A stretch of DNA of 64,000 nucleotides from Goleter apudmare HA4340-LM2 (GTDB lineage: Bacteria > Cyanobacteriota > Cyanobacteriia > Cyanobacteriales > Nostocaceae). A program made the translations under genes and the position numbers. Numbering within the stretch: position 1 is the stretch's first letter; each line of letters opens with the position of its first letter. Shown here in pieces: positions 36,183 through 46,203 of the stretch. The stretch covers positions 62,001 to 126,000 of the forward strand of contig JAHHHF010000075.1 in the NCBI GenBank assembly GCA_019359495.1, in the 5' to 3' direction. The notes under the pieces were generated by a model. It worked only from the letters and a program-made list of their open reading frames with translations, ran no database searches and was not told where the DNA came from.

Positions 36183-36797
36183 TTACTTCAACAATTCAGC
36201 GCCGCCTGTTTGGGGTTGGCGTGGGGTGGTTGATGTACCAGGGTTAGTTGTGGGGTTGGGGGTATTTTGAGACTTAGGATTAAAGATGTCAGTTAAGACT
36301 TGCACTAGGGCATCTCGCTGGCGACGGGTGAGGCGGGTAATGGCAGCGCGATCGCCTTCTATGGGATTTTGTCTTAATGTATCATGGCCAGGATATGTAG
36401 TGTCATAAATAGTTTCATTCACATCTAAATAATCAGCTAAAGTCAGTTTCCAATCTAAGCGATAATTCGGTGTCCGCTCTTTGACATAAATGTGGTAGCG
36501 GATCAGGCGACTGACCAAGGTATTGGTTTCAGCAACTTTGCCCGTCTCCTTACTAATGTACTGATTTTCTTGGGGAAAGTCTGGTAATTGCTGATAGACT
36601 AGCTGCCAAACATCACTAGGGCTGATTCTCTGAGCTATGGCGGGTGAGATACCAATTAAAGCTGTATTGCTTGACTTGTCTACCCCTGCGCCCAAAACAA
36701 TTACAACCAGGACGAGCAGGGCGATTAACCTTGTTGAGTTAATCTGCAAAACTCGCAGTTGGAGAATTGAGCAGGGTAAAAGTTTTTTCTTTGCCAT
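36183..36797 (-). CDS. Exported or membrane-anchored cyanobacterial protein, unknown function
   Basis: A 204-residue protein from ATG 36797; the longer frame to 36893 overlaps rpoZ. A hydrophobic N-terminal stretch (LIALLVLVVIVLGAGV, about 21-36) with a basic start suggests a signal anchor or signal peptide. The core reads SPSDVWQLVYQQLPDFPQENQY, then VKERTPNYRLDWKLTLADYL and LTRRQRDALVQVLTDIF; the tail is Asn/Thr/Pro-rich. I see it as a conserved cyanobacterial protein without a named domain. It lies between rpoZ and the DUF1818 gene. Confidence 0.7.
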   Translation of the reverse strand: MAKKKLLPCSILQLRVLQINSTRLIALLVLVVIVLGAGVDKSSNTALIGISPAIAQRISPSDVWQLVYQQLPDFPQENQYISKETGKVAETNTLVSRLIRYHIYVKERTPNYRLDWKLTLADYLDVNETIYDTTYPGHDTLRQNPIEGDRAAITRLTRRQRDALVQVLTDIFNPKSQNTPNPTTNPGTSTTPRQPQTGGAELLK

Positions 36798-36879
36798 AAA
36801 GTAAATATTCTGAGGTGAGATGCGATCGCTTTTGCACTTAACATACTCAGCAAACAGCACTTTCACCCCAGCAGTGTTT

Positions 36880-37116
36880 TTATACTTCGCCAATAATCTC
36901 TGGTTGTGTTAGTTCATCGGACATCTCGATAATTGCCCTCAACACCGGTTTCATCATGGCATCCTCTGCGTTTTCAAAGTCTTCATAACGCCGCCGCTTG
37001 GCACGATTTGCCACCTGAACCGTAATGCGGTAGCGATTTGAGGCTGCACTAATCAAATCTTCAGCACGGTGCATAATCTGAGACTGGGTGGTCTCGAACT
37101 TAGAACGCTTTAGCAT
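36880..37116 (-). CDS. rpoZ: RNA polymerase omega subunit
   Basis: A 78-residue omega of the cyanobacterial type: a short N-terminus, then [20 protein letters not shown] and [15 protein letters not shown], and a C-terminal [15 protein letters not shown]. Omega assists core enzyme assembly by binding the beta-prime subunit and supports sigma recruitment in cyanobacteria. It heads a probable three-gene unit with the exported protein and DUF1818. Confidence 0.92.
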   Translation of the reverse strand: MLKRSKFETTQSQIMHRAEDLISAASNRYRITVQVANRAKRRRYEDFENAEDAMMKPVLRAIIEMSDELTQPEIIGEV

Positions 37117-37335
37117 AGTTCAGTGGTTCTTGGGGTCATCCCCCAGTTTAGCAGCACTGCTCAATATAATGCACTCATGCCACTTCGTAACTCGTAATAC
37201 GGCGACGGAAGATCAACTCAGGAATTTAGTAATTCAGGAAGTTTTCTATCTGTAGCCTGTTGGTCTTGCGGAACCCATCTGTTGATAGAGGTTGATCACT
37301 GGTTGACACTTTATAAGTATGTTGTAACACCAACT

Positions 37336-37440
37336 TATAGCTTTTCTCGGTTGAACGCAACACAATCAAGGGCGGGGAAACCCCGCCCCTACGGGTTTTG
37401 CGATTTAAAACTGTACTTCACTCGTCTGAAAACCGCTATA
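37336..37440. repeat. Interspersed inverted-repeat element before fasciclin gene
   Basis: TATAGCTTTTCTCGGTTGAA at the left and CTCGTCTGAAAACCGCTATA at the right form imperfect inverted ends. Inside is the hairpin GGGCGGGGAAACCCCGCCC. This is a common Nostoc-type dispersed element without a gene. It lies 18 bp before the fasciclin ATG, so it forms that gene's leader. Confidence 0.5.
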
Positions 37441-37458
37441 GTGAGTAAATTTAACCTC

Positions 37459-37887
37459 ATGGCTAACCTTGTGGAAACTGCTAGAAATGCCGGCAATTTC
37501 AACACACTGTTAAAGGCAGTTACAGCTTTGGAACTCACAGAAACTCTTCAGAGTCCAGGCCCTTTTACTCTGTTTGCACCTACTGACGAGGCCTTTGACA
37601 AGCTGCCAGAGGGAACGTTAGATTCACTATTGCAAGACATCCCCAAGCTCAAGAAAATTGTCACTTATCATGTGGCTTTTGGAGATGTCAGGAATGAGGA
37701 TTTAAAACAAACTGATGAAGCGCAAACTCTTGAGGGATCTGTTGTTGCCATTGAGTCAGTTGACGGTGCAATTAAGGTCAATGATGCCAATGTACTCACA
37801 ACCGATATTCTGGCAGACAATGGGGTAATTCATGTGATTGATGCGGTGTTAGTACCTGCAATAGTTGCAGGGGGTAGGAGTTGCTGA
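37459..37887 (+). CDS. Fasciclin (FAS1) domain protein
   Basis: A 142-residue protein consisting of one FAS1 domain, read from ATG 37459 (MANLVETARNAGNFNTLLKA). The frame stays open upstream to 37282 but that part is repeat-element sequence. Conserved blocks: GPFTLFAPTDEAFDKLPEGT, KKIVTYHVAFGDV and ILADNGVIHVIDAVLVP. There is no signal peptide. FAS1 domains mediate adhesion or act as stress proteins in cyanobacteria. Confidence 0.9.
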   Translation: MANLVETARNAGNFNTLLKAVTALELTETLQSPGPFTLFAPTDEAFDKLPEGTLDSLLQDIPKLKKIVTYHVAFGDVRNEDLKQTDEAQTLEGSVVAIESVDGAIKVNDANVLTTDILADNGVIHVIDAVLVPAIVAGGRSC

Positions 37888-37954
37888 TCAATGGGGAGTG
37901 AGCAAACGGGTGATTTCTCTCTCACTCCCCCACTCCTGATTCAGATATGCAAGC

Positions 37955-39418
37955 TTAGTTCACGCCTAGAATACACCCACTACGAGGGGGAACAGTCAAC
38001 GCTAGCTGCTGAGTTGCTTGTTCAGTATGCCATTCTACTTCTGCGCTGCCATATAAAAGTTGCTGGGGTTGAGTATGCAGACTTGCTAAATCTAGATTGG
38101 CTTTAGCCGTTGCTGTACCAGCATTAACGGCAATCATCAATTCTTCTGTTCCCAAGGTGCGCCTAAAAATGTAAAGTTCCCCTTGAGCAAAAAGAACTTG
38201 ATAATCACCTATACGCAAGGCGGGGTAATTGTGACGCAGGGCAATTAATTGGCGGTGAGTAGCGAAAATTTCCTTGTCCCAGCTATTTTCTAGGGGAAAG
38301 CCGCGACGAGAATCTGGATCTATACCACCAGGTAAACCCACTTCATCACCATAGTAAATACTGGGGGCACCGGGGAAGGTGAGCAGAAGTAAAGTTGCTA
38401 ACTCTATACTGGCTTGATCGCCGCCAGCAATAGTTAGTAATCTGGCTGTATCGTGACTTGCTAGTAAATTGAGTTGGGTAAGTTGAATTTCCCAAGGGTA
38501 TAGTTGCAATACTTCCTGGATTTTGGCGGCGTACTCAGCCGCAAATAAGGGTGGGTATGGTTGATAGTCGCGGCTTTGGACTTGTTCTAAGACTACGCGA
38601 TCGCCTGCTGTAAAGGCAATTGTCGGCCCAGCGAATAAATAATTCATCACGCCGTCAAATTGTGTCCCATCTAGCCACTGACGAGAATCTCCCCACACTT
38701 CCCCCAAAATATATGCTTCAGGATTAATTGCTTTGACTCGCTCTCGAAACTCCTGCCAAAAACCCGGAGTTTTGACTTCAAATGGCACATCTAACCGCCA
38801 ACCATCAATGCCGAATTTAATCCAATATTCGGCAATTTTCATAATGTATTCTCGCACTTCGGGGTTGTCGTGGTTAAATACTGGCAAGGCACGATTACCA
38901 GCCCAACCCTCATAGTTGGCAGGTAATTCCCCTGTGTAGGGTGCGAGAGGCCAGCCTGTGATTTTAAACCAATTCACCCAAGGGGAATGGGGTCCATTTT
39001 CTAATACGTCATGGAAAAAGAAAAAGCCGCGACTAGAGTGGTTGAATACGCCATCGAGAACCACTTTGATCTTCCTGTCATGGGCTGCGTCTAGCAATTC
39101 CTTAAAGGCTTCATTACCCCCCAGTAGTGGGTCAACCTGATAATAATCGTGGGTGTGATAGCGATGATTGCTAGCCGATTGAAAGATGGGTGTGAAGTAA
39201 ATAGCGTTAATTCCTAGATCCTGGATGTAGTCTAATTCCTCCAGGATGCCCCACAAATCGCCGCCTTTATAACCTTGGAGTGTAGGCATAGCTTCCCAAT
39301 CCTCCCAACGTGCTTCATGTAACAGCCGTTTGCGTGGCTGTTTACTTCTGGCAAAACGGTCGGGAAAGATTTGGTAGAACACAGCGTGCTTAACCCAGTC
39401 TGGTGTTTGAATTTGCAT
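37955..39418 (-). CDS. GH13 alpha-amylase family enzyme
   Basis: A 487-residue (beta/alpha)8 glycoside hydrolase. The four regions are DGVFNH, GWRLDVPFE (nucleophile Asp about 209), GEVWGD (acid/base Glu about 240) and ASHDTAR (Asp about 321). The start, VFYQIFPDRFARSKQP, and HRYHTHDYYQVDPLLGG are like neopullulanase/cyclomaltodextrinase, but the N-terminal CBM34 domain of those enzymes is missing. It has no signal peptide, so it probably trims glycogen-derived maltodextrins in the cytoplasm. It converges with the fasciclin gene. Confidence 0.88.
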   Translation of the reverse strand: MQIQTPDWVKHAVFYQIFPDRFARSKQPRKRLLHEARWEDWEAMPTLQGYKGGDLWGILEELDYIQDLGINAIYFTPIFQSASNHRYHTHDYYQVDPLLGGNEAFKELLDAAHDRKIKVVLDGVFNHSSRGFFFFHDVLENGPHSPWVNWFKITGWPLAPYTGELPANYEGWAGNRALPVFNHDNPEVREYIMKIAEYWIKFGIDGWRLDVPFEVKTPGFWQEFRERVKAINPEAYILGEVWGDSRQWLDGTQFDGVMNYLFAGPTIAFTAGDRVVLEQVQSRDYQPYPPLFAAEYAAKIQEVLQLYPWEIQLTQLNLLASHDTARLLTIAGGDQASIELATLLLLTFPGAPSIYYGDEVGLPGGIDPDSRRGFPLENSWDKEIFATHRQLIALRHNYPALRIGDYQVLFAQGELYIFRRTLGTEELMIAVNAGTATAKANLDLASLHTQPQQLLYGSAEVEWHTEQATQQLALTVPPRSGCILGVN

Positions 39419-39736
39419 GAATTACTCTTTATACCTTCACGAGCGATCGTTGCAAATACTAGCCCTCTTGTGGCTCTCACTGACGATAGAAAATTATGCC
39501 ATCATTGGGCATTGAAACTGGGAAGAATTACCAATGTCCTATTCTTTTCTTGATAATTCTTAATTTATGTTTATTCGCTTTGTGCGTAATCCAGCAGCTA
39601 GCTGCTGGATTACTAGAGAGTATTTGGTTAACGGCAGTTGAATGGGGAGTGGAGCTATTGACAAATGACAAATGTAATGGTGCTGTTAAAATCAATACTT
39701 TAGTTTTTGTAAGTGCTAAAAATTAGCAGGTAAATT
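39419..39736. other. Intergenic region between amylase and subtilase genes
   Basis: 318 bp, AT-rich, divergent control region. It includes a short inverted repeat CCAGCAGCTAGCTGCTGG at 39591-39608. No credible gene. Confidence 0.45.
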
Positions 39737-41464
39737 ATGAGACACGAAAAACTTTCTCCTGGACTACTGTTGGCATATGAAGACTATCAAAGCGAAGGAG
39801 AGGAAGCTTTAATTACACATAGGCGATCGCTGGGAATCACATCTCCCAAAAGTACTGTCAAGCCTGCCAAAAGCGTTGTTTTTCTCTACTGTGACGCTGA
39901 TGCCGACTTGAGCCATCTAGAACAGTACGGAATTCACCTCAATCAGAACTCAGGTAGTGTCAGAACTGCTTTCTTACCCATAGAGGGTTTAGATGCCTTA
40001 TCGGAAGAGAATGCCATCCAGCGCATTAAGCCATCACGCAAACTCCATCTGCGGATGGACGTTGCACCGGGAAAGGTAAAATTGCCTGATTTTCAGTGTC
40101 AAACTGGGCTGACTGGTAAGGGAGTAGTCATCGGCGTTGTCGATAGTGGTATTGACGCCAAGCATCCCGCCTTTGCCGATCGCATTTTACGCATTTGGGA
40201 TCAAACACTACCAGGGCCAGGAGTCCAAGAGGGGGACTATGGGGCTGAATTTACGGGGGCACAAATCACGATTTCCCAGGATACTAACGGTCATGGGACT
40301 CATGTTGCTGGAATAGCTGCGGGTGCTGATCAAACCTATGGAGGTGTCGCCCCAGAAGCAGAGTTAGTTGTGGTCAAATCTGACTTACAGGATGCCCACA
40401 TTGCCGATGCTGTCCGCTACGTATTCCGGGTAGCCAGAGAGTTGGGACGCCCCGCCGTGGTGAATCTTAGCTTGGGTGGGCACGCCGATGGTCACGACGG
40501 TAGTGATTCCCTCTCCAGGATTATTGATGCGGAATCTGGGCCAGGACAGATTGTTTGTTGTGCCGCAGGTAACGAAGGTAACGACAACATTCACGGTCAA
40601 GCAACCATCGCCGCCAAACGGACGGGGACGATGCGCTTTAACGTGCCCTTGAATCAAGTAGGCATCGTTTGGTTAAACGGCTGGTATGCCGGTGATAGTG
40701 AATTGGAAGTTTCACTGCGGAGTCCCAACGGTTTTGTCACCCCATACCAAAAAGTGATTACCAATGGCAATCCCGCCCAAAATTACCAGCTACCAGATGC
40801 CAGGATAGAAATAGTCACACCAGGGACAGATCAGGGTAACGGCGACCATAATTTCTTTGTGCAAATTCGGGGCAATGGTCGCTCTCCTGTGATGGGAGGG
40901 ATTTGGCAGTTGCGGGTACGTAACACTTCCGCAAAAAACACCCGTCTAGATGTGTGGACTCTCGATGATGTATCATCGGTGTTTTTTACAGGAACTAGCG
41001 TCAAGGACTCAGTGAAAATTGGTTCACCCGGTGCTGCTAGTAGTGCAGTAACGGTGGCAGCTTACACAACAAAAGCCGAGTACACCGATATCGATGGTCA
41101 AGTCCGAGAAATGGGTTTGGAATTGGATACTATTTCTGAGTTTAGTAGTGAAGGGCCACTGCGTAATGATGCTCAAAAGCCAGATGTAGCCGCACCAGGA
41201 GCGATGATTGTGGCAGCACTATCTGCCCATGCAGAGAGCGATCGCTCTATGATGATTAATTCTAAATTTGTCGCCATGGCTGGTACAAGTATGGCTACAC
41301 CATTTGTCACTGGTTTAGTCGCACTACTATTACAGCGTGACCCCAAACTTGATCCAGTTAAGCTGAAAGACTTGCTACGCCAGAATAGCTCCATTCCCGG
41401 CAAACCCCAAGGAAAGTTTGATCAAAAATGGGGTTTTGGCGTGATTGATGCTGCTAATCTGTAA
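39737..41464 (+). CDS. Subtilisin-like serine protease (S8)
   Basis: A 575-residue subtilase. The catalytic triad is visible: Asp in VVDSGIDAKHPAF (about 136), His in NGHGTHVAGIAAG (about 186) and Ser in MAGTSMATPFVTG (about 517); the oxyanion Asn lies in CCAAGNEGND. About 125 residues precede the catalytic domain and resemble a propeptide (LSEENAIQRIKPSRKL). An insert (about 300-410) sits between the Asn and Ser blocks. No signal peptide is seen, so it may act in the cytoplasm or leave by another route. Confidence 0.9.
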   Translation: MRHEKLSPGLLLAYEDYQSEGEEALITHRRSLGITSPKSTVKPAKSVVFLYCDADADLSHLEQYGIHLNQNSGSVRTAFLPIEGLDALSEENAIQRIKPSRKLHLRMDVAPGKVKLPDFQCQTGLTGKGVVIGVVDSGIDAKHPAFADRILRIWDQTLPGPGVQEGDYGAEFTGAQITISQDTNGHGTHVAGIAAGADQTYGGVAPEAELVVVKSDLQDAHIADAVRYVFRVARELGRPAVVNLSLGGHADGHDGSDSLSRIIDAESGPGQIVCCAAGNEGNDNIHGQATIAAKRTGTMRFNVPLNQVGIVWLNGWYAGDSELEVSLRSPNGFVTPYQKVITNGNPAQNYQLPDARIEIVTPGTDQGNGDHNFFVQIRGNGRSPVMGGIWQLRVRNTSAKNTRLDVWTLDDVSSVFFTGTSVKDSVKIGSPGAASSAVTVAAYTTKAEYTDIDGQVREMGLELDTISEFSSEGPLRNDAQKPDVAAPGAMIVAALSAHAESDRSMMINSKFVAMAGTSMATPFVTGLVALLLQRDPKLDPVKLKDLLRQNSSIPGKPQGKFDQKWGFGVIDAANL

Positions 41465-41473
41465 TTAAACGCC

Positions 41474-41517
41474 AAGATGCGGTATGGTTATGGCCTACTC
41501 GCAACATATCGCATCTT
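41474..41517. terminator. Hairpin between convergent genes
   Basis: AAGATGCG (41474) and CGCATCTT (41510) form an 8-bp stem around a long loop, followed by TTATAG. It lies 10 bp after the subtilase stop and before the convergent dnaJ-type gene. Confidence 0.45.
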
Positions 41518-41542
41518 TTATAGCTTTGCACGGAAGATTATT

Positions 41543-42550
41543 CTATAGTTTGACCTGGTGCAAATGGCTGCGGGGATTATAAGTACGTATAGCCCGGATT
41601 TTTTCATAATATTCCCGCTCTTGCTGGCTGAGGTCTTTTGGCGGGACGATCGCTACCTTTACCAATTGATCGCCACGCCCACCTTTGGTTAAGGGCCAAC
41701 CTTTACCACGGAGACGCAGTGATTGACCAGAACGCACCCCAGCCGGCAGCTTAACATTAACCATGCCATCGGGTGTGGGTACATCAATCGCAGCACCCAG
41801 GGTAGCTTCATCTGGAGTGATGGGCATTTCGCAGACAAGATTATCGCCTTCAATCTGGAAAAATGTGTGGGGCTGAAGTTCTACCTTTAAGAATAAATCC
41901 CCTCGTTGTTGGGTCATAGGGTTAACTTGACCTTTTCCCCGGACACGTAGGCGAGTACCAGATTTGGCGCCAGCCGGAATCCGCACATCAATGGTTTCGT
42001 TCCCTAAACTAAAGCGCTTTTGGATTCCAGAAAAAGCCTCTGCAAAAGTCAGGGAGATTGGGGCTTCAATATCTTGGGTAGTTCCCGTACCTGCGCTGAC
42101 ATCCTGAAAGCCAAAATCATTAAAGCCACCAAAACCACTAGGTCTACTGCTAGTAGATGTGCTGTAAGAGTAGCTTTGTCGAGCAGTCCGAGGCCCAGCA
42201 CCGCCGCCAAAGCGCCCTAATAATTCATTGACAAATTCATCAAAACTGCCATATTGACTAAAGTCAAAGCCGCCCATGTCAACACCCACACCACCGGGGG
42301 AGAAGCCTTGACCAGCTTGTTTCCAGTATTGACCAAATTGGTCATACTTTTTGCGTTTGTCTGGATCTGACAAAACTTCGTAAGCTTCGTTAATCTCTTT
42401 GAAGCGCGCTTCTGCTTGTTTGTTGTTTGGGTTGACGTCAGGGTGAAACTTGCGGGCTAGTTTGCGAAAAGCTTGTTTAATTTCTTCCGGACTGGCAGTC
42501 TTGCTAATTCCCAAAATTGCGTAATAATCTTTGAAGTCGGTTGCAGCCAT
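41543..42550 (-). CDS. DnaJ-class co-chaperone (type without zinc finger)
   Basis: A 335-residue J-protein with the J domain at 1-72 ([23 protein letters not shown] in KFHPDVNP). A Gly/Phe-rich linker follows (about 75-150), then two beta-barrel substrate domains including [20 protein letters not shown]. It lacks the CxxCxGxG zinc finger, so it is of the CbpA/type II kind. It stimulates Hsp70 (DnaK). A good Shine-Dalgarno (GAGGAGG) precedes the ATG. Confidence 0.92.
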   Translation of the reverse strand: MAATDFKDYYAILGISKTASPEEIKQAFRKLARKFHPDVNPNNKQAEARFKEINEAYEVLSDPDKRKKYDQFGQYWKQAGQGFSPGGVGVDMGGFDFSQYGSFDEFVNELLGRFGGGAGPRTARQSYSYSTSTSSRPSGFGGFNDFGFQDVSAGTGTTQDIEAPISLTFAEAFSGIQKRFSLGNETIDVRIPAGAKSGTRLRVRGKGQVNPMTQQRGDLFLKVELQPHTFFQIEGDNLVCEMPITPDEATLGAAIDVPTPDGMVNVKLPAGVRSGQSLRLRGKGWPLTKGGRGDQLVKVAIVPPKDLSQQEREYYEKIRAIRTYNPRSHLHQVKL

Positions 42551-42672
42551 CTACCAGCCTCCTCTAGAAATTTCTATAATGTTCTTTTTTTAAGATGCGA
42601 GATTTGTTTTTTGCAAAGCGTAAATGCCGAGCACACAAAGCCTGATTTTAAATTAACAAACATTGCGGAAAA

Positions 42673-43182
42673 TCAAGTGGGGTTCTTGCTCATTGCATGA
42701 GAGCAATTTCCGTACTGTCGCAATTCGGGAAAGCGTATCAGGCAGTCTAGTCCTTCTTCTAAGCTGGGAGGGGCATCCCGGAGTTGGCGATGCATTCGGA
42801 AAATCACTGCTTCTGGAACCTGGCGATCGCGCCTTTGATTGCGTGCTAAACACAGCCACACAGGCGTATCCACCCAGACCCCGGTAATGTGAGTGATGCC
42901 TAAGTCTCGGAAAATAGCGATCGCTTCTCGGCGATGGCGTCTTTGGGCGTTGGTAGCGTCACAAATTGCCGTTTTACCTGTGGTAGCAGCTAGTTGCAAT
43001 TGTCGCTGGATTTCCCCCCAAATCAACGGCCACGGCCCCTGAATGGCTTCATTACCAAAAAGTTGCCCCCGAATGGCATCTGAAGAAATCAGCTGCATCC
43101 AGGGGCAATCTGTAAGTAATTGTTTTGCTAAAGTTGACTTACCGCTACCAGGAAGGCCAATTAGCAAGATAAGTTTTGTCAT
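42673..43182 (-). CDS. Small P-loop kinase (polynucleotide-kinase-like)
   Basis: A 169-residue protein read from ATG 43182 (MTKLILLIGLPGSGKSTLAK). It has Walker A GLPGSGKS at about 9-16, then ISSDAIRGQLFG, AICDATNAQRRHRREAI and VWVDTPVWLCLARNQRRDRQVP (lid arginines). This is the pattern of AAA_33-type kinases that phosphorylate small molecules or nucleic-acid ends. The substrate is unknown. It lies 129 bp before glgC in the reading direction of neither operon clearly; a heptamer repeat separates them. Confidence 0.78.
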   Translation of the reverse strand: MTKLILLIGLPGSGKSTLAKQLLTDCPWMQLISSDAIRGQLFGNEAIQGPWPLIWGEIQRQLQLAATTGKTAICDATNAQRRHRREAIAIFRDLGITHITGVWVDTPVWLCLARNQRRDRQVPEAVIFRMHRQLRDAPPSLEEGLDCLIRFPELRQYGNCSHAMSKNPT

Positions 43183-43266
43183 TTGTTCTTTGTTCTTTGT
43201 CTTAGCCTCTGTCAGCCGCATTTAGCGCTTCTAAGGGCGTCTATGTAGTTTGTCCTTAGTTTTACC

Positions 43267-43315
43267 TGACTAATGACTAATGACCAATGACCAATGACCA
43301 ATGACCAATGACTAA
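43267..43315. repeat. Seven tandem heptamers (TGACCAA type)
   Basis: Seven consecutive 7-bp units, TGACTAA or TGACCAA, run from 43267 to 43315. The last one contains the glgC stop codon. This is the short tandemly repeated repetitive sequence known from heterocyst-forming cyanobacteria. Confidence 0.85.
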
Positions 43316-44601
43316 ATTACTGTCCCATCAGGAATAACAGCATTTTTAAGGACAACGACAATGCCACTACGAATATAGAAGCCTTGACTTTCGCGCTCTG
43401 CTTCTTGCACATTATCCTTGTTGATGATTTTGACATCATGACCAATGCGGGCATTTTTATCAATGATGGCACGGCGAATAATACTATCTGTACCAATGCC
43501 GACTGGGATGTCACCTTTCTCTATGCTACATTGGCGTTCCACAGAGGCTTGGTAAAAGTCAGCACCCATAATTAAAGAATCTTCGATGACGCTACCAGCT
43601 TCAATCCGCGATCGCACTCCCAAAACCGAATGTTCAATTCGGCAATTTTTTAAAATACAACCTTCACCAATCATCGATTGTCTGATTTGGCAATCTAATA
43701 GTTTACTGGGAGGTAAGTAACGAGCACGAGTATAAATTGGTGCTTCTTCGTCGTAGAAACTAAAGGGCGGTAGGGGTTGCTGAGTTAAAGCCAAGTTGGC
43801 GTTATAAAAGGCTTCTATGGTTCCAATATCTTCCCAGTAACCATCAAATAAGTAGGCTTGAACGTTGTAATCTTTAGAAGCGTCGGGAATAATTTCTTTA
43901 CCAAAATCAGTCCGTTCTAAAGATTCTCTCAACAGCTTGATCAAAACATCTTTCTTGAAGACATAAATCCCCATCGAGGCGATGTAGGGCTGGAGTTGGG
44001 CTTGTTCTTTGTTTAATCCCAAGATGGTAGTATCGACGCGCATTTGGGCTAAAGCGTCACCTTTGGGTTTTTCGCTAAAGTCAACTACTCTACCTGCATC
44101 ATCAATTTTCATTAAGCCAAAGTCTGAGGCCCGGCGATCGTCGATGGGAATAACTGAGAGGGTAATATCAGCGTTCGTATCTCTATGGCGCTGGACAAAC
44201 TGGCGGTAATCCATGCGGTAGAGATGATCGCCTGAGAGAATCAGATATTCTTCGGCGTCCCATTCTTCTAACAGCCAGATGTATTGACGCACAGCATCAG
44301 CAGTACCTTGGAACCAGTTGGGGTTTTCTGGTGTTTGCTGGGCTGCTAGCACTTCCACAAAGCCGTCGCTGAAACCACTAAAATTGTAAGCACGGGCAAT
44401 GTGGCGATTCAGGGAAGCTGAGTTGAATTGAGTTAGGACGTAGATTTTAAATATTTCGGAATTTATGCAGTTACTAACAGGGATGTCGATTAAACGGTAC
44501 TTACCTGCTACTGGTACGGCGGGTTTAGCACGCAGTTTAGTTAGCGGGTAAAGCCTTGTCCCTGCGCCACCACCAAGAATGATTGCTAAAACTTTTTTCA
44601 C
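43312..44601 (-). CDS. glgC: Glucose-1-phosphate adenylyltransferase (ADP-glucose pyrophosphorylase)
   Basis: A 429-residue enzyme making ADP-glucose from ATP and glucose-1-phosphate, the committed step of glycogen synthesis. N-terminal [20 protein letters not shown] is the nucleotide site; [25 protein letters not shown] and [19 protein letters not shown] follow. The C-terminal left-handed beta-helix holds the 3-phosphoglycerate activation site ([18 protein letters not shown]). The GH13 amylase gene nearby belongs to the breakdown side of the same polymer. Confidence 0.96.
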   Translation of the reverse strand: MKKVLAIILGGGAGTRLYPLTKLRAKPAVPVAGKYRLIDIPVSNCINSEIFKIYVLTQFNSASLNRHIARAYNFSGFSDGFVEVLAAQQTPENPNWFQGTADAVRQYIWLLEEWDAEEYLILSGDHLYRMDYRQFVQRHRDTNADITLSVIPIDDRRASDFGLMKIDDAGRVVDFSEKPKGDALAQMRVDTTILGLNKEQAQLQPYIASMGIYVFKKDVLIKLLRESLERTDFGKEIIPDASKDYNVQAYLFDGYWEDIGTIEAFYNANLALTQQPLPPFSFYDEEAPIYTRARYLPPSKLLDCQIRQSMIGEGCILKNCRIEHSVLGVRSRIEAGSVIEDSLIMGADFYQASVERQCSIEKGDIPVGIGTDSIIRRAIIDKNARIGHDVKIINKDNVQEAERESQGFYIRSGIVVVLKNAVIPDGTVI

Positions 44602-44996
44602 AAGATGTCTCCCAGCTGCCTTTCAACTCTCACCTACAGTTTAGGACTGTATGCCGCTACAGGTAAGGGGGGATCAAAGATTCTCATTAGTTAAGTTTAC
44701 AGAAGGCTGGGAGTGAGTAATTGCACTGCTGATGATTAAAACATCAGGGGATTTGTATGCAGAGATACTAAGTGATGGCAGCGATCGCTACACAGTCCTG
44801 ATAACTAAACACTCTATAAATCCTGAGTTTACATTAACAAATTTTAATTTTAGAGATAGCTTGTCACATTGTATCCAGGATTATTTTTACACTAGGTTGA
44901 GTAAGTATATTATCCAGATTTATCATAGTGCCGCTTGGTGGAAAATAGAAGCAATAGACATCGACCGAATTTAAATATCCGTGATCAATAACCTTT
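44602..44996. other. Intergenic region upstream of glgC
   Basis: About 395 bp without a supported gene. It should hold the glgC promoter. A plus-strand 80-codon frame at 44732-44974 was judged unlikely to be real (see rejected items). Confidence 0.4.
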
Positions 44997-45024
44997 GTAG
45001 AGACGCGAAATCTCGCATCTCTAC
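44997..45024. repeat. GTAGAGACG hairpin
   Basis: GTAGAGACGCGA / TCGCATCTCTAC forms a nearly perfect hairpin with a 4-nt loop, 24 bp past the stop of the coiled-coil gene. The same GTAGAGACG hairpin type recurs at 61602-61630. It can serve as a minus-strand terminator. Confidence 0.55.
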
Positions 45025-45047
45025 ATTCAAATCCCAAAAAGCTAAAG

Positions 45048-46127
45048 TTATTTATTTTTCACTTGACTTTTTGCCTGTTCTAAAGCTATTTCTTTAATTG
45101 CCTGATATGAATTAACATTTGCAGTTCCTTCAATCGCTTTAACTGCCAAATCTTGAACTTGCTTGAGGGCTGAGTCTAGTTGTTTAGATAGATTTTGAAT
45201 TCGCGTTTCTTGATTATTAATCGTCTGTTCTAGAGATTGTAGTTTCTGCTCATAAAAACGTTTCTGTCCTTCCACTTCTCTACCATATAAATCTGATTTA
45301 ATTTTCGCCTGATAATGAGCGATACCTTTGCCTTCTTCTGATGCTCTTTTGATAGCGGCTTCTTTTTCTTTAGGAAATGCTTCTACCTTAGCCTTGAATT
45401 CTTCAAACTGTTTTTCTCTTTCAGCAATAACTTTTTCTCTTTCGTTCCATGCTTTTTCTGTTTCTTGCTGCAATTCTTCAAGTTGATTATTTAAGACTTT
45501 TTGTTGTTGTTCATATTCATCATTTTCTAGCTTTCTTTGCAGTTCTAAATTGTATTTATATTCAGATTCATCCCGTTGACGAATTCTGTTGAGGTCTTGA
45601 TTGCGTTCTTTAACCGCGCGGCTATTTTCTTCTTGCTCCTTTCCCCAAGTTTTTCTTTGCTCATCTAGTTCTTGTAATAAAACTTCTTGGCGCTGATTAA
45701 ACTCGTCTTGATAAGTCTTAGAATTATCTTCATAGGATTTAATTAGAGTATCCAGTATATCTTCAGAAACTTCTAAGTTATGCAATCGTGTTAATTGCTC
45801 TACTTCATTTTCTACAGCTTCTCTAATTTCGCCTAGTTTAGAAGCTTGGGTAGTTAGCTGTTCAGATAGTTCATTAGCTGCACTACCAAATCCCAACTGA
45901 ATTTTAGCCAAACTTTCAATTGTATAATTCATTTTCTGTTGGATGGTAGATGGCTGATTCATAGATATCTTTGGTTCTAATAAAGGTTTTTCTGTAGCTA
46001 CAGACTGCTGTTCTTTGAGCAATTGATTCAGTTGTGATTTCACCGCTATGGTTTCTTTAGCCAATTCTTCATAGGCTTGCAGAATTTCAACTTTGGTATT
46101 TTTATCATTTGGTTTCTTGATTGCCAT
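45048..46127 (-). CDS. Coiled-coil-rich protein (tandem paralogue B)
   Basis: A 359-residue, highly charged protein from ATG 46127 with a GAGGAGG Shine-Dalgarno. After about 70 residues comes a segment with IESLAKIQLGFGSAANELSE; then coiled coil for most of the length, with blocks ESEYKYNLELQRKLENDEYE, TEKAWNEREKVIAEREKQFE and VEAFPKEKEAAIKRASEEG. A last coiled coil (YEQKLQSLEQTINNQETRI) ends the rod. It lacks a signal peptide, membrane helix or enzyme motif. It is a clear paralogue of the gene at 46204, 76 bp upstream, and the pair likely forms a heteromeric or filamentous structure. No named family is assigned. Confidence 0.7.
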   Translation of the reverse strand: MAIKKPNDKNTKVEILQAYEELAKETIAVKSQLNQLLKEQQSVATEKPLLEPKISMNQPSTIQQKMNYTIESLAKIQLGFGSAANELSEQLTTQASKLGEIREAVENEVEQLTRLHNLEVSEDILDTLIKSYEDNSKTYQDEFNQRQEVLLQELDEQRKTWGKEQEENSRAVKERNQDLNRIRQRDESEYKYNLELQRKLENDEYEQQQKVLNNQLEELQQETEKAWNEREKVIAEREKQFEEFKAKVEAFPKEKEAAIKRASEEGKGIAHYQAKIKSDLYGREVEGQKRFYEQKLQSLEQTINNQETRIQNLSKQLDSALKQVQDLAVKAIEGTANVNSYQAIKEIALEQAKSQVKNK

Positions 46128-46203
46128 AAAAATCCTCCTCATATCGAATTATCAAAAGCGCACAATTTGGCAATTAAGGACTAAAGTCCTGACTAAATAG
46201 CTA

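Noticed and set aside
43267-43315. Heptamer tandem repeat as a CRISPR or origin iteron array
   Set aside because: Units are contiguous 7-mers of the genome-wide repeat type and occur between many genes in this window.
44732-44974. 80-codon plus-strand frame upstream of glgC
   Set aside because: It contains a HIP1 site, has no ribosome-binding site and no recognisable domain, and lies where the glgC promoter is expected.
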